Below, in pieces: positions 7,177 through 16,561 of a stretch of DNA of 64,000 bases. The notes beneath the pieces are model-generated. The model ran no database searches. It was not told the origin of the DNA and saw only the letters and a list, made by a program, of their open reading frames with translations. A program made the position numbers and the translations under genes. Within the stretch, counting starts at the first letter, position 1. Each line of letters begins with the position of its first letter. Origin of the DNA: CAYOHG01 sp964465125 (GTDB lineage: Bacteria; Planctomycetota; Phycisphaerae; UBA1845; Fen-1342); contig CAYXIO010000019.1 in NCBI GenBank assembly GCA_964465125.1, positions 1 to 64,000 of the forward strand, written 5' to 3'.

Positions 7177-9066
7177 CTACTGCAAGTTGACCAGCACGAG
7201 CACCATCCCCTGCTCGCCCTGCGCCAGGCCGGTCATCGCCTTGCCGAGAATCGCGCCGTGCATGCGGCTGGCGTCTTCAGCGGCCATCGCGTGCCCGGGC
7301 GTATCGGAGGTAGTCAGCAGGTCGCCGGGCTGAATCGCGGCGCTCGAAGCGTCGCACTTCACCCAGACGCGGCCGGTCAGCGCGACCGCCGGTGCGTCTT
7401 CACTGCCGGGAAGATGTCCCAGGATCGTGCCTGCCGGCAAGCCGTTCGCGCCGCTGACGATGCCGGCGACGCAGTGGTTGTAGGCACCGCGCGCCAGGCA
7501 GAGTTTTCCCGGGCTGGCCGGATCGATCGCGACGACCATTCCCGGCTCGACGGCCTCGGTGACCGGGAACTTCTCCGCCACGTCGGCGCCCAGGATCTCG
7601 AGCACATGGCACGACAGCTCACCGTCGATTTCGGTGCGACCGGTCGCGTGCAGAGCCACGCCGCCGTCGTAGTTGGTGAACGTTCCGCCGTAACCGTTGG
7701 CGTCCCAGGTCACGCCGCGCACGCCGAACTCGGTTCCCTCGCCTTCGATGGCGCGTCCGCCGAGGGCGAAGATGGCGGGTCCGTCTGATCCACCATCGGC
7801 GCGCAGGGCCGGGGCGCCGAGGCGGCCGCCGCCGCCGATCGCCCACACGCCGAGGGTCGAGCTGTTTCCGGCTTCGCCCTTGACGCCGGCGCCGCCGTCG
7901 TCGCCAAATCCGTACACGCCGTAGGTCCCCTCGCCGCGTACGCCCTCGCCATTGATGTTCGACGCGACGCCGTAGACGCCGATCTGCTGCCCGCTGCCCT
8001 CGACGCCGTTGCGCGACTCGCCGCGCACGCCCACACCTTGCACGGAAGCGCTGGTTCCGAGCACGCCATACGTCGCGCCCGTGGACGAGGCGGAGATTGC
8101 CCGACCGCGCACCCCCGCCGCCCGGGGCTGGGTTGATTGCGTGACGCCGTCCACGCCGGGGGCCTCGCCCCCACCGTTGGGGTGAATGCCATACACGCCG
8201 ATGCCCGAGCTTCCGGCGCCGCTGCCGTACACGCCAAAGCCGAAGTCGCCGGTGGCGTTGCCATACACGCCCCGGCCGCTGAGGCTCGTGCCGTAGACGC
8301 CGTAACCGATGGCGAGGCTCGAACCCCAGACGCCGATCGCCGCGGATCCGGTACCAAGGTTCTCGCCGCGGATCGCAGCCGAATTGAGACCCGCACTGGG
8401 ATGCTGCACCGCCCCGTAGATCGCCGATGAATTGGACGCCGTTCCTTGAATGATGGCTTCCACGGCACGCCCGGAGCCGGGGTTGGACGAGGTCAGCCCG
8501 ACGCCGCCAGCGTCGTTCCAAAGCTGCGCGACGGGTCCGCCCATGGAGGTAGCGTTCAACGCCGCGTCACCGTTCAGCGGGTTGTTGTTGCGAAACACGC
8601 CGGCCCAGCCGAAGTCGTTGTTCGCGATCTCGAACGCCGCCCCGACGTTCGTGTCGATTTCGCCGATGAAGGGCAGGCTGAGTCCGATCGCGTAGGGCGC
8701 CGGCGTGAGCTCCTGCCGCGGCGTCAGAGTCGTATAGGCGCCGCCCCCGTTGGTCAGCTTGACCGCAATCTCCAGCCAGCGCGCCTGCCCGCGGAACTGC
8801 GCCCCGAAATCGAGCGCCACCGTGAACCGCCCGTCTTTGACCGCCTGCGCATTCAGTGGCACCATCGCGCCAATCTGGCTGCCGGCCACTGCATCATCAA
8901 ACAGGCGAAACTGAAAGTCGCAGTCTTCATCCACGACCTGCCCGTTGTTCGTCAACTCCCCCTGGAAGGTGAACGCCGTGCCGACCAGCGACTGGGCGTG
9001 CGCATGCACGGCCGTCAGCGTGGCCCAGACCACCCCTAGCGCAACCCAACGACGAATCGGCTGCAT
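7177..9066 (-). CDS. secreted GVYG-repeat surface protein
   Basis: 629 residues from the ATG at 9066, where the signal peptide (WVALGVVWATLTAVHAHA) begins. Residues about 20-170 form an N-terminal domain (FTFQGELTNNGQVVD...). Residues about 215-480 consist of short GVYG, GVWG, GVRG and GVEG repeats every 8-25 residues, a pattern typical of extended trimeric or beta-helical fibres. The C-terminal about 130 residues (LGADVAEKFPVTEAVEPGMVV ... GRVWVKCDASSAAIQPGDLL) form a globular module that also ends similar repeat proteins in planctomycetes and myxobacteria and is somewhat like tail-fibre tips. Its role is probably a cell-surface fibre or adhesin. It lies 34 bases upstream of the metalloprotease on the same strand. 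Confidence 0.7.
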   Translation of the reverse strand: MQPIRRWVALGVVWATLTAVHAHAQSLVGTAFTFQGELTNNGQVVDEDCDFQFRLFDDAVAGSQIGAMVPLNAQAVKDGRFTVALDFGAQFRGQARWLEIAVKLTNGGGAYTTLTPRQELTPAPYAIGLSLPFIGEIDTNVGAAFEIANNDFGWAGVFRNNNPLNGDAALNATSMGGPVAQLWNDAGGVGLTSSNPGSGRAVEAIIQGTASNSSAIYGAVQHPSAGLNSAAIRGENLGTGSAAIGVWGSSLAIGYGVYGTSLSGRGVYGNATGDFGFGVYGSGAGSSGIGVYGIHPNGGGEAPGVDGVTQSTQPRAAGVRGRAISASSTGATYGVLGTSASVQGVGVRGESRNGVEGSGQQIGVYGVASNINGEGVRGEGTYGVYGFGDDGGAGVKGEAGNSSTLGVWAIGGGGRLGAPALRADGGSDGPAIFALGGRAIEGEGTEFGVRGVTWDANGYGGTFTNYDGGVALHATGRTEIDGELSCHVLEILGADVAEKFPVTEAVEPGMVVAIDPASPGKLCLARGAYNHCVAGIVSGANGLPAGTILGHLPGSEDAPAVALTGRVWVKCDASSAAIQPGDLLTTSDTPGHAMAAEDASRMHGAILGKAMTGLAQGEQGMVLVLVNLQ

Positions 9067-9286
9067 GTGCGGCTCCTTCTTGTAGAAAGACGCATCCGGA
9101 ATCGCGACGCGCCCCGCGCCGCGCACAGAAATCGTTCTCTCGCTAGCTCTCGCAAACCCCCCGGCTTGCGCGGAACAGCTCCGCTGCCTTCCCAGACAAG
9201 CGCCGGCAAGGACCGATTACTCACGCACCCGTCGTGGAATTTCCCGTTGCGACGGCGCGCGACGAAACCGACAATGCCGCCACGCC

Positions 9287-9919
9287 ATGAATGCCGACGC
9301 CTCGGAAACCCTGGCCGCCGCCATCGCTGGCGACGACAACGCGCTGGCCGCCCTGCTGGCCGAGTTCGGTCCGCAGGTGCGCGCCCGGCTCGCCCCGAGC
9401 ATCCCTGCGCGCTGGCAGTCCGTGCTGGAAGTCGACGACGTGTTGCAGACCAGCTATCTCGAAGCGTTCTTGCGGATTCGGACGCTCACCGATCTCGGTC
9501 CGGCGGCCTTCGCGGGCTGGCTCACTCGCATCGCCGAAAACAACCTGCGCGACGCCATCCGCGAGCTCGAGCGGCTCAAGCGCCCGCAACCCGCCGATCG
9601 CGTCGAAGCCAACCCCTTGCGCGAGAATGCCGATTCCGCCGAGACGCTGCTCGGCCAACTCGGCGTCACCACGACCACGCCCAGCCGATGTGCCGCGCGC
9701 GGCGAGGCCCGCGAGCTGCTGCTGGGCGCGCTGCACGCCATGCCCGCCGACTATGCCGAGGTGATCCGGCGATACGACCTGGAGGGCCAGTCGGTGGCGG
9801 ACGTCTCCGCCGCGATGTCGCGCTCGCACGGCGCGGTCTTCATGCTGCGGGCCCGGGCTCATGACCGGCTGCGCGAGTTACTGGTGCCCGGATCCCGATT
9901 TCTCAGCGGCTCCGCGTGA
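9287..9919 (+). CDS. ECF-type RNA polymerase sigma factor
   Basis: 210 residues. Region 2 is seen in VLEVDDVLQTSYLEAFLRI with the following FAGWLTRIAENNLRDAIRELER helix. Region 4 is seen in ELLLGALHAMPADYAEVIRRYDLEGQSVADVSAAMSRSHGAVFMLRARAHDRLREL. The order and size match the planctomycete ECF groups that are coupled to serine/threonine kinases. It directs RNA polymerase to a dedicated promoter set. The gene for such a kinase begins 69 bases downstream on the same strand, so phosphorylation control is likely. No anti-sigma factor gene is present. Confidence 0.9.
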   Translation: MNADASETLAAAIAGDDNALAALLAEFGPQVRARLAPSIPARWQSVLEVDDVLQTSYLEAFLRIRTLTDLGPAAFAGWLTRIAENNLRDAIRELERLKRPQPADRVEANPLRENADSAETLLGQLGVTTTTPSRCAARGEARELLLGALHAMPADYAEVIRRYDLEGQSVADVSAAMSRSHGAVFMLRARAHDRLRELLVPGSRFLSGSA

Positions 9920-9988
9920 GCCCGCGCGCTTCCTGTCGCTTGAATTCCTGGGCGCGCCGCGCAGCGCCGCGGATCGGGGAACACGATT

Positions 9989-12490
9989 GTGAGCTCAAGC
10001 TTTGAGCACAAGCTGATTGACGCTGCACGACGCCAGGCCGGCGGCGCCCTGCGCTGTGAGCTGTACGAGGCGTCCGCGGCCGGAGGCGCGTTCTCGCCGG
10101 GTGCGGCGCCGATGCATTGGGACCAGTACGAGCTGCTCGGCGAGGTGCGCCGCGGCGGCCAGGGTGTCGTGTACCGCGCCCTTCAGCGGTCGACTCAGCG
10201 CACCGTCGCCATCAAGGTTCTCCGCGAGCGCCCGCTTTCGATCTCGGCCGACCGCGCCCGCTTTGAACGCGAAATCCAGATCCTCGCCGCGGTCTCGCAC
10301 CCCAACGTCGTCACGATCCACGAGAGCGGCACGCGCGACGGCTGGTCGTATTACGTCATGGATTTCATCGACGGCGAGCCGCTGGATCGCTTCGTCGCCA
10401 AGCAACCGTGGAAAAACGCGCGGGACCGCATCGACGGCATCCTCGCTCTGCTCGCCAAGGTCTGTGACGCGGTGCACGCGGCCCATCTGCACGGCGTGTT
10501 TCATCGCGATCTCAAGCCCGGCAACATCCTGGTGGACCGCTCGGGCGAGCCGCGCGTCGTCGATTTCGGCTTGGCGCGCTCGGTTCATCCGGAGGACGAG
10601 GGTCCGGAGCGCGAGCCGATGACCCAGACCGGCCAGTTCCTGGGAACGCTGCCGTGGGCCAGCCCGGAGCAGGCCGCCGGTCGAACCACCGAACTCGATC
10701 TGCGCACCGACGTCTACTCGCTGGGTGTAGTGCTGTTCCAGCTTCTGACCGGGTGCTTCCCCTACCAGGTGAACGGGGCGGTGCGCGACGTGCTGAATGA
10801 AATCGTGCAGACCCCGCCCCAGCGGCCGCGCAGCGCGCTGCCCGAGCTGGATGACGACGCCGAGACGATCGTGCTGAAGTGCCTCGAAAAGTCGCCTGAG
10901 CGGCGCTACCAGTCGGCCGGCGAGCTGGCCCGCGATCTGCGGCGCCGGCTGGCGGGCGAGCCGATCGACGCCAAGCGCGACAGCATGCTCTACGTGCTGC
11001 GCAAGTCGGTGCAGCGCCACCGCGCTGCGTTTGCGGTCGGGCTCCTGCTCCTGGCAATGCTCTCCGCCTCGACCCTCGGTTTCCGCACGCTCTACCGGCA
11101 GCAGGCCGAGGCGCATCGGCTCGCGGACGAGGCCGCCGCCGATGCGCGCCAGCGCTTCCGCGAGGCGCGCGAGGTCGCCGAGTTCCTGATGGACGACGTG
11201 GCCGCGCGGCTTGGCACGCTGCTGGGCGCCTCCGAGCTGCGGAAGGCGCTGCTCCTGGACGCCTACAACCGCTTCTCCGCGCTCGCCCGCGACAGCGACG
11301 ACTACGAGGTACAGCTTGACCTGGCGCGGCTGCGCGGCAAGCTCGCCCGCTTGGCACGCGCGCTCAGCCGGTCCGACGAGGCGTGCGAGCACTGCGAGGC
11401 GGGGCTGGCGGGCGTCGACCGACTCCTGATCGAGCGGCCCGACGATCGCGCGCTCGTCGCGCTGCGCGCCGACCTGCTGCGGCTGCGGGGCGACCTCGCG
11501 CTGTGGCGCGGCGACACCGACGCGGCTGAACAGGCCTTCGAAGTGGGGTTCCGGACCTTCGAGCGGCTGCTCGAGCACGAGCCCGACGACGTAACGCTGC
11601 TCCAGGGTCTGTCGCTGGCATGCGAGCGCCGCGCCCTGCTGGCCTCCACGCGCGGCGATCCCGACGCCAGTCTTGCCTGGGCCGCGCGAATGCTCGATCT
11701 GAAGCAGCAGATCGTCGCCAAGACGCCGCACGAGCCCGACGCACGCTATGAGCTTTCCGTGGCGCACGAGCGGATGGGCCGCGCAGCGCCGGACCCGCAG
11801 GCCGCGCAGTCGCATATCGAAGCGGCTCTGCAAATCCGCGAATCGCTGGTGCAGCAGTCGCCGCAGGACGGCCAGTTCCTCCGCGCCCTGTCGATCAGCT
11901 ATGAACAGTTGGCCATGCTCGCGGCCAAGCGCAGTGACAGCACCGCCGACCTCGCATGGACGGACCGCATGGTCGCGCTGAAACGCCGCCTGATCGCGAT
12001 CGAGCCGCAAAACTTCCTCTACCAGAATGACTACGCGATCAGCCTGGATCGCATGGCCGGACAGATTCGCGAGTCCGAACCGGCGCGGGCGCTGGCGCTC
12101 AACCAGGAAGCGCTCGAAATCTACCGCCGCCAGGTCGAGGGCGACCCCGGCTCGGTCCGCTTCAAGTCCGACCTGCTCGCGTCCCTGCACGACGTCGCGC
12201 GCTCGGCGCGCGCCGCCGGCAATCTGGAGCAGGCCCGCGAGCGATGGAATGAGCTGCGCGAGCGGCTCGAGTCCCAGTGCGCGGAACGCCCGAGCGACGG
12301 GAAGCTGCGGCTGCGCCTCGCCCGGGTGCTCTGCGACCTCGCCGAACTCGAACGCGACGCCGGCCAGCTCGATTCGATGAGATCGTGGCGCGCCGCGGCC
12401 CGAGCCGAGTGCGAGACCCTTCAGGCCGACGAGTCCACGCGCGAAAACGCGGCCCAGCTCGCCGAGAAGCTGGTGGCGCTGCCCGAGTAG
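9989..12490 (+). CDS. transmembrane serine/threonine protein kinase with TPR-like C-terminal half
   Basis: 833 residues, GTG start preceded by GGGGA. The Hanks-type kinase domain spans about residues 47-320: glycine loop RRGGQGVVY, Lys76 in VAIKVL, HRDLKPGN at 172-179, DFG at 192-194, and the activation segment GTLPWASPEQAAG. A membrane helix lies at about 344-364 (AFAVGLLLLAMLSASTLGF). The remaining about 460 residues are helical repeats of TPR type (repeated DLARLRGKLARLARAL, ELSVAHERMG and ISYEQLAMLA patterns), probably extracytoplasmic and sensing or scaffolding. The pairing with the upstream ECF sigma factor suggests the kinase controls that sigma factor or its regulon. Confidence 0.9.
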   Translation: MSSSFEHKLIDAARRQAGGALRCELYEASAAGGAFSPGAAPMHWDQYELLGEVRRGGQGVVYRALQRSTQRTVAIKVLRERPLSISADRARFEREIQILAAVSHPNVVTIHESGTRDGWSYYVMDFIDGEPLDRFVAKQPWKNARDRIDGILALLAKVCDAVHAAHLHGVFHRDLKPGNILVDRSGEPRVVDFGLARSVHPEDEGPEREPMTQTGQFLGTLPWASPEQAAGRTTELDLRTDVYSLGVVLFQLLTGCFPYQVNGAVRDVLNEIVQTPPQRPRSALPELDDDAETIVLKCLEKSPERRYQSAGELARDLRRRLAGEPIDAKRDSMLYVLRKSVQRHRAAFAVGLLLLAMLSASTLGFRTLYRQQAEAHRLADEAAADARQRFREAREVAEFLMDDVAARLGTLLGASELRKALLLDAYNRFSALARDSDDYEVQLDLARLRGKLARLARALSRSDEACEHCEAGLAGVDRLLIERPDDRALVALRADLLRLRGDLALWRGDTDAAEQAFEVGFRTFERLLEHEPDDVTLLQGLSLACERRALLASTRGDPDASLAWAARMLDLKQQIVAKTPHEPDARYELSVAHERMGRAAPDPQAAQSHIEAALQIRESLVQQSPQDGQFLRALSISYEQLAMLAAKRSDSTADLAWTDRMVALKRRLIAIEPQNFLYQNDYAISLDRMAGQIRESEPARALALNQEALEIYRRQVEGDPGSVRFKSDLLASLHDVARSARAAGNLEQARERWNELRERLESQCAERPSDGKLRLRLARVLCDLAELERDAGQLDSMRSWRAAARAECETLQADESTRENAAQLAEKLVALPE

Positions 12491-12582
12491 CCGCCCGCAC
12501 CGCTTCGTAGCTTGCGCCGCGCGGCGCCGGTCGGTATCATCTGCATCCAGATTCCTCGTGCGTCCCAAACGCGAGACTTGCC

Positions 12583-13953
12583 ATGCCCGCTACCTTCGAC
12601 AGTGTGCTCGACACGATCGGCAACACCCCGCTCATCCGCCTGGGCCGACTCGACGACGGCCTCCCGTGCCCGATCTACGGCAAGGTCGAGTTCTTCAACC
12701 CCGGCGCGAGCATCAAGGACCGCATCGCCAAGGCCATGATCGAAAAGGCCGAGCGCGAAGGCCGGATCAAGCCCGGCGTCACCACCATCATCGAGGCCAC
12801 CAGCGGGAACACCGGCGTCGGGCTGGCCCTGGTCGGCGCCGTCAAAGGCTACCGCTGCATCTTCGTCATGCCCGACAAAATGAGCCGCGAGAAGATCGAC
12901 CTGCTGCGGGCCTACGGCGCCGAGGTCGTCATCGTGCCGACCAATGTCCCGCCCGACTCGCCCGAGAGCTACGCCGGCGTCGCCAAGCGCCTGCGCAACG
13001 AAATCCCCAACGCCTTCCAGCCCAACCAGTTCGAGAACCTCGCCAACCCCGAGATTCACGAGCTCACCACCGGACCCGAAATCTGGGAACAGACCCGCGG
13101 AAAAATCACCGCCTTCGTCTGCGGAATCGGCACCGGCGGGACCATCTCCGGCGTCGGAAAGTATCTCAAGAGCCGCAACGCCGATGTCCGCGTCATCGGC
13201 GCCGACCCGGATGGCTCCGTGCTCTCCGGCGGCCAGCCCAAGCCCTGGAAGGTCGAGGGCATCGGCGAAGACTACGTGCCCAAGACCTTCAACAGCCAGG
13301 TGGTCGACGAGTGGGTGCGCGTCAGCGACAAGGAGAGCTTTCTCGCCGCGCGACGCGTCGCCCGCACCGAGGGACTGCTGATCGGCGGCTCCTGCGGCAC
13401 CTGCGTCGCCGCCGCGCTCAAGTACGCCGAGCGCTGCACGCCCGACGACCTGCTGGTCGTGATCATGCCGGACACGGGCCGCAACTACATGAGCAAGTGC
13501 TACAACGACGACTGGATGCGCGAGAACGGCTACCTGGAGGAGGAGTCCAAGCCCGCGATCGCGGCCGACGTGCTGCGCTTCCTCGGCACGCGCGAGCTGA
13601 TCTTCCTGACGCCGAATCACACCATGCAGGACGCGATCGACGCCTGCCGCGACAAGGGCATCTCGCAGGTGCCGATCGTGGAGGGCGAGCACAGCGTGGG
13701 CGCGATCCAGGAGGTCACGCTGGCTCGGCTGCTGCATGAGCGTCACCAGCCGCGCGCGGTCAAGCTCAGTGACATCATGGCCCGGGCCCTGCCGGAGGTC
13801 GACGACACGATCAGCGTGGACGAGATCTACCGGCGGCTGCTGAGCGGCAACTCGGGCGTGCTGGTGCGACGGGGTGGACACATCGCGGGTATCATCACGC
13901 GGATAGACCTCGTGAACTTCTGGGACACGCCGCGAGCGCAGCGACCGAGATAG
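12583..13953 (+). CDS. cbs: cystathionine beta-synthase, PLP enzyme with CBS-domain pair
   Basis: 456 residues, close to the length of bacterial cystathionine beta-synthases. The fold-type II PLP domain has NPGASIKDR with Lys45 as the Schiff-base lysine, the phosphate loop EATSGNTGVGLA, and GIGTGGTISGVGKYLK. The last about 120 residues hold two CBS motifs (LTPNHTMQDAIDACRDKGISQVPIVE and DTISVDEIYRRLLSGNSGVLVRRGGHIAGIITRIDLV), probably an adenosyl-ligand regulatory module. The enzyme condenses serine and homocysteine in transsulfuration; an O-acetylserine sulfhydrylase role is the main alternative. It stands alone, 92 bases after the kinase gene. Confidence 0.88.
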   Translation: MPATFDSVLDTIGNTPLIRLGRLDDGLPCPIYGKVEFFNPGASIKDRIAKAMIEKAEREGRIKPGVTTIIEATSGNTGVGLALVGAVKGYRCIFVMPDKMSREKIDLLRAYGAEVVIVPTNVPPDSPESYAGVAKRLRNEIPNAFQPNQFENLANPEIHELTTGPEIWEQTRGKITAFVCGIGTGGTISGVGKYLKSRNADVRVIGADPDGSVLSGGQPKPWKVEGIGEDYVPKTFNSQVVDEWVRVSDKESFLAARRVARTEGLLIGGSCGTCVAAALKYAERCTPDDLLVVIMPDTGRNYMSKCYNDDWMRENGYLEEESKPAIAADVLRFLGTRELIFLTPNHTMQDAIDACRDKGISQVPIVEGEHSVGAIQEVTLARLLHERHQPRAVKLSDIMARALPEVDDTISVDEIYRRLLSGNSGVLVRRGGHIAGIITRIDLVNFWDTPRAQRPR

Positions 13954-14081
13954 GCTTCAGGGGTACGGTGCGCCTCAAGGCTCAACCAACCGTGACGGCC
14001 GGGCTGCGGACAGGCCGACCGCCTGTCGAAACCGCGACAGGCGCATTTCCGCGCGGGGAGTACAGCGAGCGAGAAATTCGC

Positions 14082-14110
14082 TTGACACCGCAATTAGGAT
14101 TTTGTACGGT
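14082..14110 (+). promoter_or_regulatory. sigma70-like promoter candidate for the VOC gene
   Basis: A perfect -35 hexamer TTGACA (14082-14087) is followed after 17 bases by a weak -10 TACGGT (14105-14110). It lies about 90 bases upstream of the ATG at 14201. The surrounding stretch is AT-richer than the coding DNA. Inferred from sequence only. Confidence 0.4.
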
Positions 14111-14200
14111 CTTTTCCCGGCGTTGGAAATGTCCGACGAGTTTCGCCCGACGTAGCGAGCCGCTTTGCGCTCGCGCCCATTCACCTGCAAGGGGACGAAC

Positions 14201-14677
14201 ATGAGTCAGCGCGTTTCGCCGATTCCCGAGGGGTTTCATTCCATCACGCCCAGCATCGTGCTCAAGGAGCCGCTCGCCGCGATCAAGTTCTACCAAAAGG
14301 CCTTCGGCGCCGAGGAGCTGATGTGCCTGCGCGGGCCCGGCGACAGCGTCATGCACGCCGAGCTGCGCTTCGGCGACTCGGTCGTGATGATGAGCGGCGA
14401 ATGGCCGGACATGGGCATCAAGGCGCCGGCGCCGAAACACTGCTCCAGCTCGCTGATGCTCTATCTGCCCGACGTCGACAAGGCCTTCCAGCGGGCCGTC
14501 GACGCCGGCTGCTCCGCGATCATGCCGCCGGCCGACATGTTCTGGGGCGATCGATTCGCCAAGGTGGCCGACCCGTTCGGGCACCAGTGGGCGCTCGCGA
14601 CGCACATCGAGAACGTGTCGCCGGAGGAGTGCGCACGACGCGCGGCGGCGTGGAAGCCGGGGTCGTGCGGCGAGTAG
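14201..14677 (+). CDS. VOC (glyoxalase/PhnB-like) family protein
   Basis: 158 residues from the ATG at 14201, which has AAGGGGA 6 bases upstream; an upstream in-frame start at 14165 lacks one. ITPSIVLKEPLAAIKFYQKAFGAEELMCL and VADPFGHQWALATHIENVSPEE are the classic beginning and end of PhnB/YkcA-like VOC proteins of the betaalphabetabetabeta fold. Such proteins are cytoplasmic and include glyoxalase-related, dioxygenase-related and antibiotic-binding members; the substrate is unknown. It is monocistronic and convergent with the next gene. Confidence 0.85.
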   Translation: MSQRVSPIPEGFHSITPSIVLKEPLAAIKFYQKAFGAEELMCLRGPGDSVMHAELRFGDSVVMMSGEWPDMGIKAPAPKHCSSSLMLYLPDVDKAFQRAVDAGCSAIMPPADMFWGDRFAKVADPFGHQWALATHIENVSPEECARRAAAWKPGSCGE

Positions 14678-14812
14678 CGTAGCGCGGGGTCCGGAGGGCA
14701 GCGCGCGGATCAGCCGTCCGGCAGCGCGAACGGTGGTACGGTCGCCTCGGCCGTCTATGCCAAACTCGGTTTGACGGGCAGAGTCGCCCGTACTACCGCA
14801 GCCGCAGCGCCG

Positions 14813-15034
14813 CTACGCGAGCGGCAGGCTGGTCAGCGCGGCGGCGGTCGACTGGCTGTCCTGAAACGCCTGCAAGAAAGCCGCGAAGACCGATCCGAGC
14901 AGGCCCGTGGAGAGCGAGATGATGCCGTTTTCCACGGTCTGCTGAATCGTCGGGTCGCAGCCGCCCAGCAGGAAAAGCCCGCCGAGGGCCGCGATCAGAA
15001 TCCGCCGTGTCCGGTGCGAACGGGTTTCGTTCAT
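14813..15034 (-). CDS. small predicted lipoprotein
   Basis: 73 residues from the ATG at 15034, preceded by AGGAG. The N-terminus (RTRRILIAALGGLFLLGGC) has a basic segment, a hydrophobic core and the lipobox LGGC, so signal peptidase II cleavage and lipid anchoring are likely. The mature part is a short, weakly amphipathic helix (TVENGIISLSTGLLGSVFAAFLQAFQD). I recognise no family, but similar tiny lipoproteins are common in this group. It was too short in the usual start choice to be obvious. Confidence 0.6.
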   Translation of the reverse strand: MNETRSHRTRRILIAALGGLFLLGGCDPTIQQTVENGIISLSTGLLGSVFAAFLQAFQDSQSTAAALTSLPLA

Positions 15035-15191
15035 ACGCTGCGGGCTCCTTCGGGGGCACTCCTGCCCCGCTCCAATGTACACGCCGCCAGTGGTCCGGTG
15101 GCGGTGTTCGCCAAAACAAGCCGACCGGGCCGCCTTGCGAGCGACACCGGCCGGGTTGATGACAATCCTGCCCGCAGCATGCGACCGCGGG

Positions 15192-16277
15192 CTATACCAT
15201 GACCTTCGAGACGTTGCCTTCAGCGTCCGTATCGTACGTCGGCTCGGCCCCTTCGAACAGGCTCTGGCCCATCCGCATGCACAAGCGGTGATGGGCGATC
15301 ATGCCCTCGTCGAAGTTCTTAAGGTACATCGCACGCGGAACCTGCCGATCCAGGAAGGCGTCCTCGTCGTCCTGGTGATGACCGAAATACTTGCGAAGCT
15401 GAACGCCGAGCCAGCCCGGCCTCCCGGTCAGCTTCCGCGGGCGGACGATGAACAGCATGTCCGTCTGGGTAAGGTTCAGATCGACCGGCAGGCAGGAGCG
15501 GATGTGCCCGAGCATCTGCCGCTGACCCCAGAAGCGCGTATAGACGATGGCGGGCCCCCAGTAGTGCCCGCGGTACTTCACTCTCTCGCCCAGCCCCATC
15601 CATTTGCGGAAGCCGAGGTGGCCCGCGCCGTGGTAATTCACGTCGAGCGTGACGATCAGTTCCCAGGGCTGCGGCTGCTCGAGCGTGTCGAGCTTCGCCA
15701 CCAGCCCGTGCACGAGATTGCCGTGCATGTAGTCCAGCGAGCCGCAAATGGAATCGCGCATCAGGCAGCGGCGCGTGTTGCGGAACGCGTACGCAACGTC
15801 GATCGGCCCCATCTGGCCGACTTCCGCCATCGGGCCGCAGCGCTCCAGCGTCGGCGGCGGAAAGGTCGGCTCGGGCCCGTAGAACACCCAGATCATGCCG
15901 AGCGTTTCGGCCAGCGGCAGCGTATTCAACCGCGCGGCCTTGGGGATTCGCTCCACGCCCGGAATGTGCGTGCACTTGCCCTGAAGATCGTACAGATAGC
16001 CGTGGAACGGGCACTCCACGCACTCGCCGTTGAAGTGTCCGCCGTAGCCCATCGCGGCCCCGCGGTGCGTGCAGTGCCCATCCATCAGCGAGAGCTTGCC
16101 GCTGGGCGAGCGGCACAGAATCCAGTCATGCGCGAACGCGCGGAGCGGCAGAATCTGGCCTGGCTTGATCTCGCAGGAGCGGCGAAGCACGTACCAGGTC
16201 TGCGGCCAATAGCGTTTGAAGCGGTTGTCGGTGCTCGGCGCCGGCATGCCCGTCGTCCGCATGGTCTCGTTTTCCAC
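15192..16277 (-). CDS. Rieske [2Fe-2S] non-heme iron oxygenase, alpha-subunit type
   Basis: 361 residues from GTG at 16277, chosen because GGAGG lies 8 bases upstream; a TTG upstream (16310) and an ATG inside (16262) are alternatives. The Rieske ligands are CTH (about 69-71) and CPFH (about 89-92), spaced as in ring-hydroxylating oxygenases. DYMHGNLVHG further on is the likely mononuclear iron site. The protein would oxidise a hydrophobic substrate such as a sterol, lipid or aromatic compound, using a separate reductase and ferredoxin that are not encoded nearby. A 284-base gap precedes it with no gene. Confidence 0.85.
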   Translation of the reverse strand: MENETMRTTGMPAPSTDNRFKRYWPQTWYVLRRSCEIKPGQILPLRAFAHDWILCRSPSGKLSLMDGHCTHRGAAMGYGGHFNGECVECPFHGYLYDLQGKCTHIPGVERIPKAARLNTLPLAETLGMIWVFYGPEPTFPPPTLERCGPMAEVGQMGPIDVAYAFRNTRRCLMRDSICGSLDYMHGNLVHGLVAKLDTLEQPQPWELIVTLDVNYHGAGHLGFRKWMGLGERVKYRGHYWGPAIVYTRFWGQRQMLGHIRSCLPVDLNLTQTDMLFIVRPRKLTGRPGWLGVQLRKYFGHHQDDEDAFLDRQVPRAMYLKNFDEGMIAHHRLCMRMGQSLFEGAEPTYDTDAEGNVSKVMV

Positions 16278-16561
16278 GGTCGTGTCCTCCGGCCGATGGT
16301 CGGGCTGCAAGCGCGGCGTCGGCGATTCGACCCTTCGTCGCCCGAAACCTGGCAGTGATATCGGTCGTTAGGGTCCGACACCCGAGCGCTGCGCACCCCC
16401 GCGCAGCAGTGGACGGTGATTTCCCGGACCCGAGCGTCACCCGTTCCTACGGAACAAGGTCATCATAAGCGTCGAGCGGCCGCGCTCGCAAGCATTTGTG
16501 CCCGCAGCGCGAGGACGCGCGGCCCGGCGACTTCGAGCCGCGGGTCGCTCAGTCGGCCGCC

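Noticed and set aside
9995..12568. 857-residue ORF antisense to the kinase gene
   Set aside because: Shadow of a real kinase with all Hanks motifs; high GC keeps the opposite strand open, and the antisense translation shows no domain.
12421..13881. 486-residue ORF antisense to cystathionine beta-synthase
   Set aside because: The + strand frame has the PLP and CBS motifs; the - strand is low-complexity.
14774..14791. ACGGGC-N6-GCCCGT hairpin between convergent genes as a terminator
   Set aside because: Six-base stem with no T-run on either strand; too weak to call.
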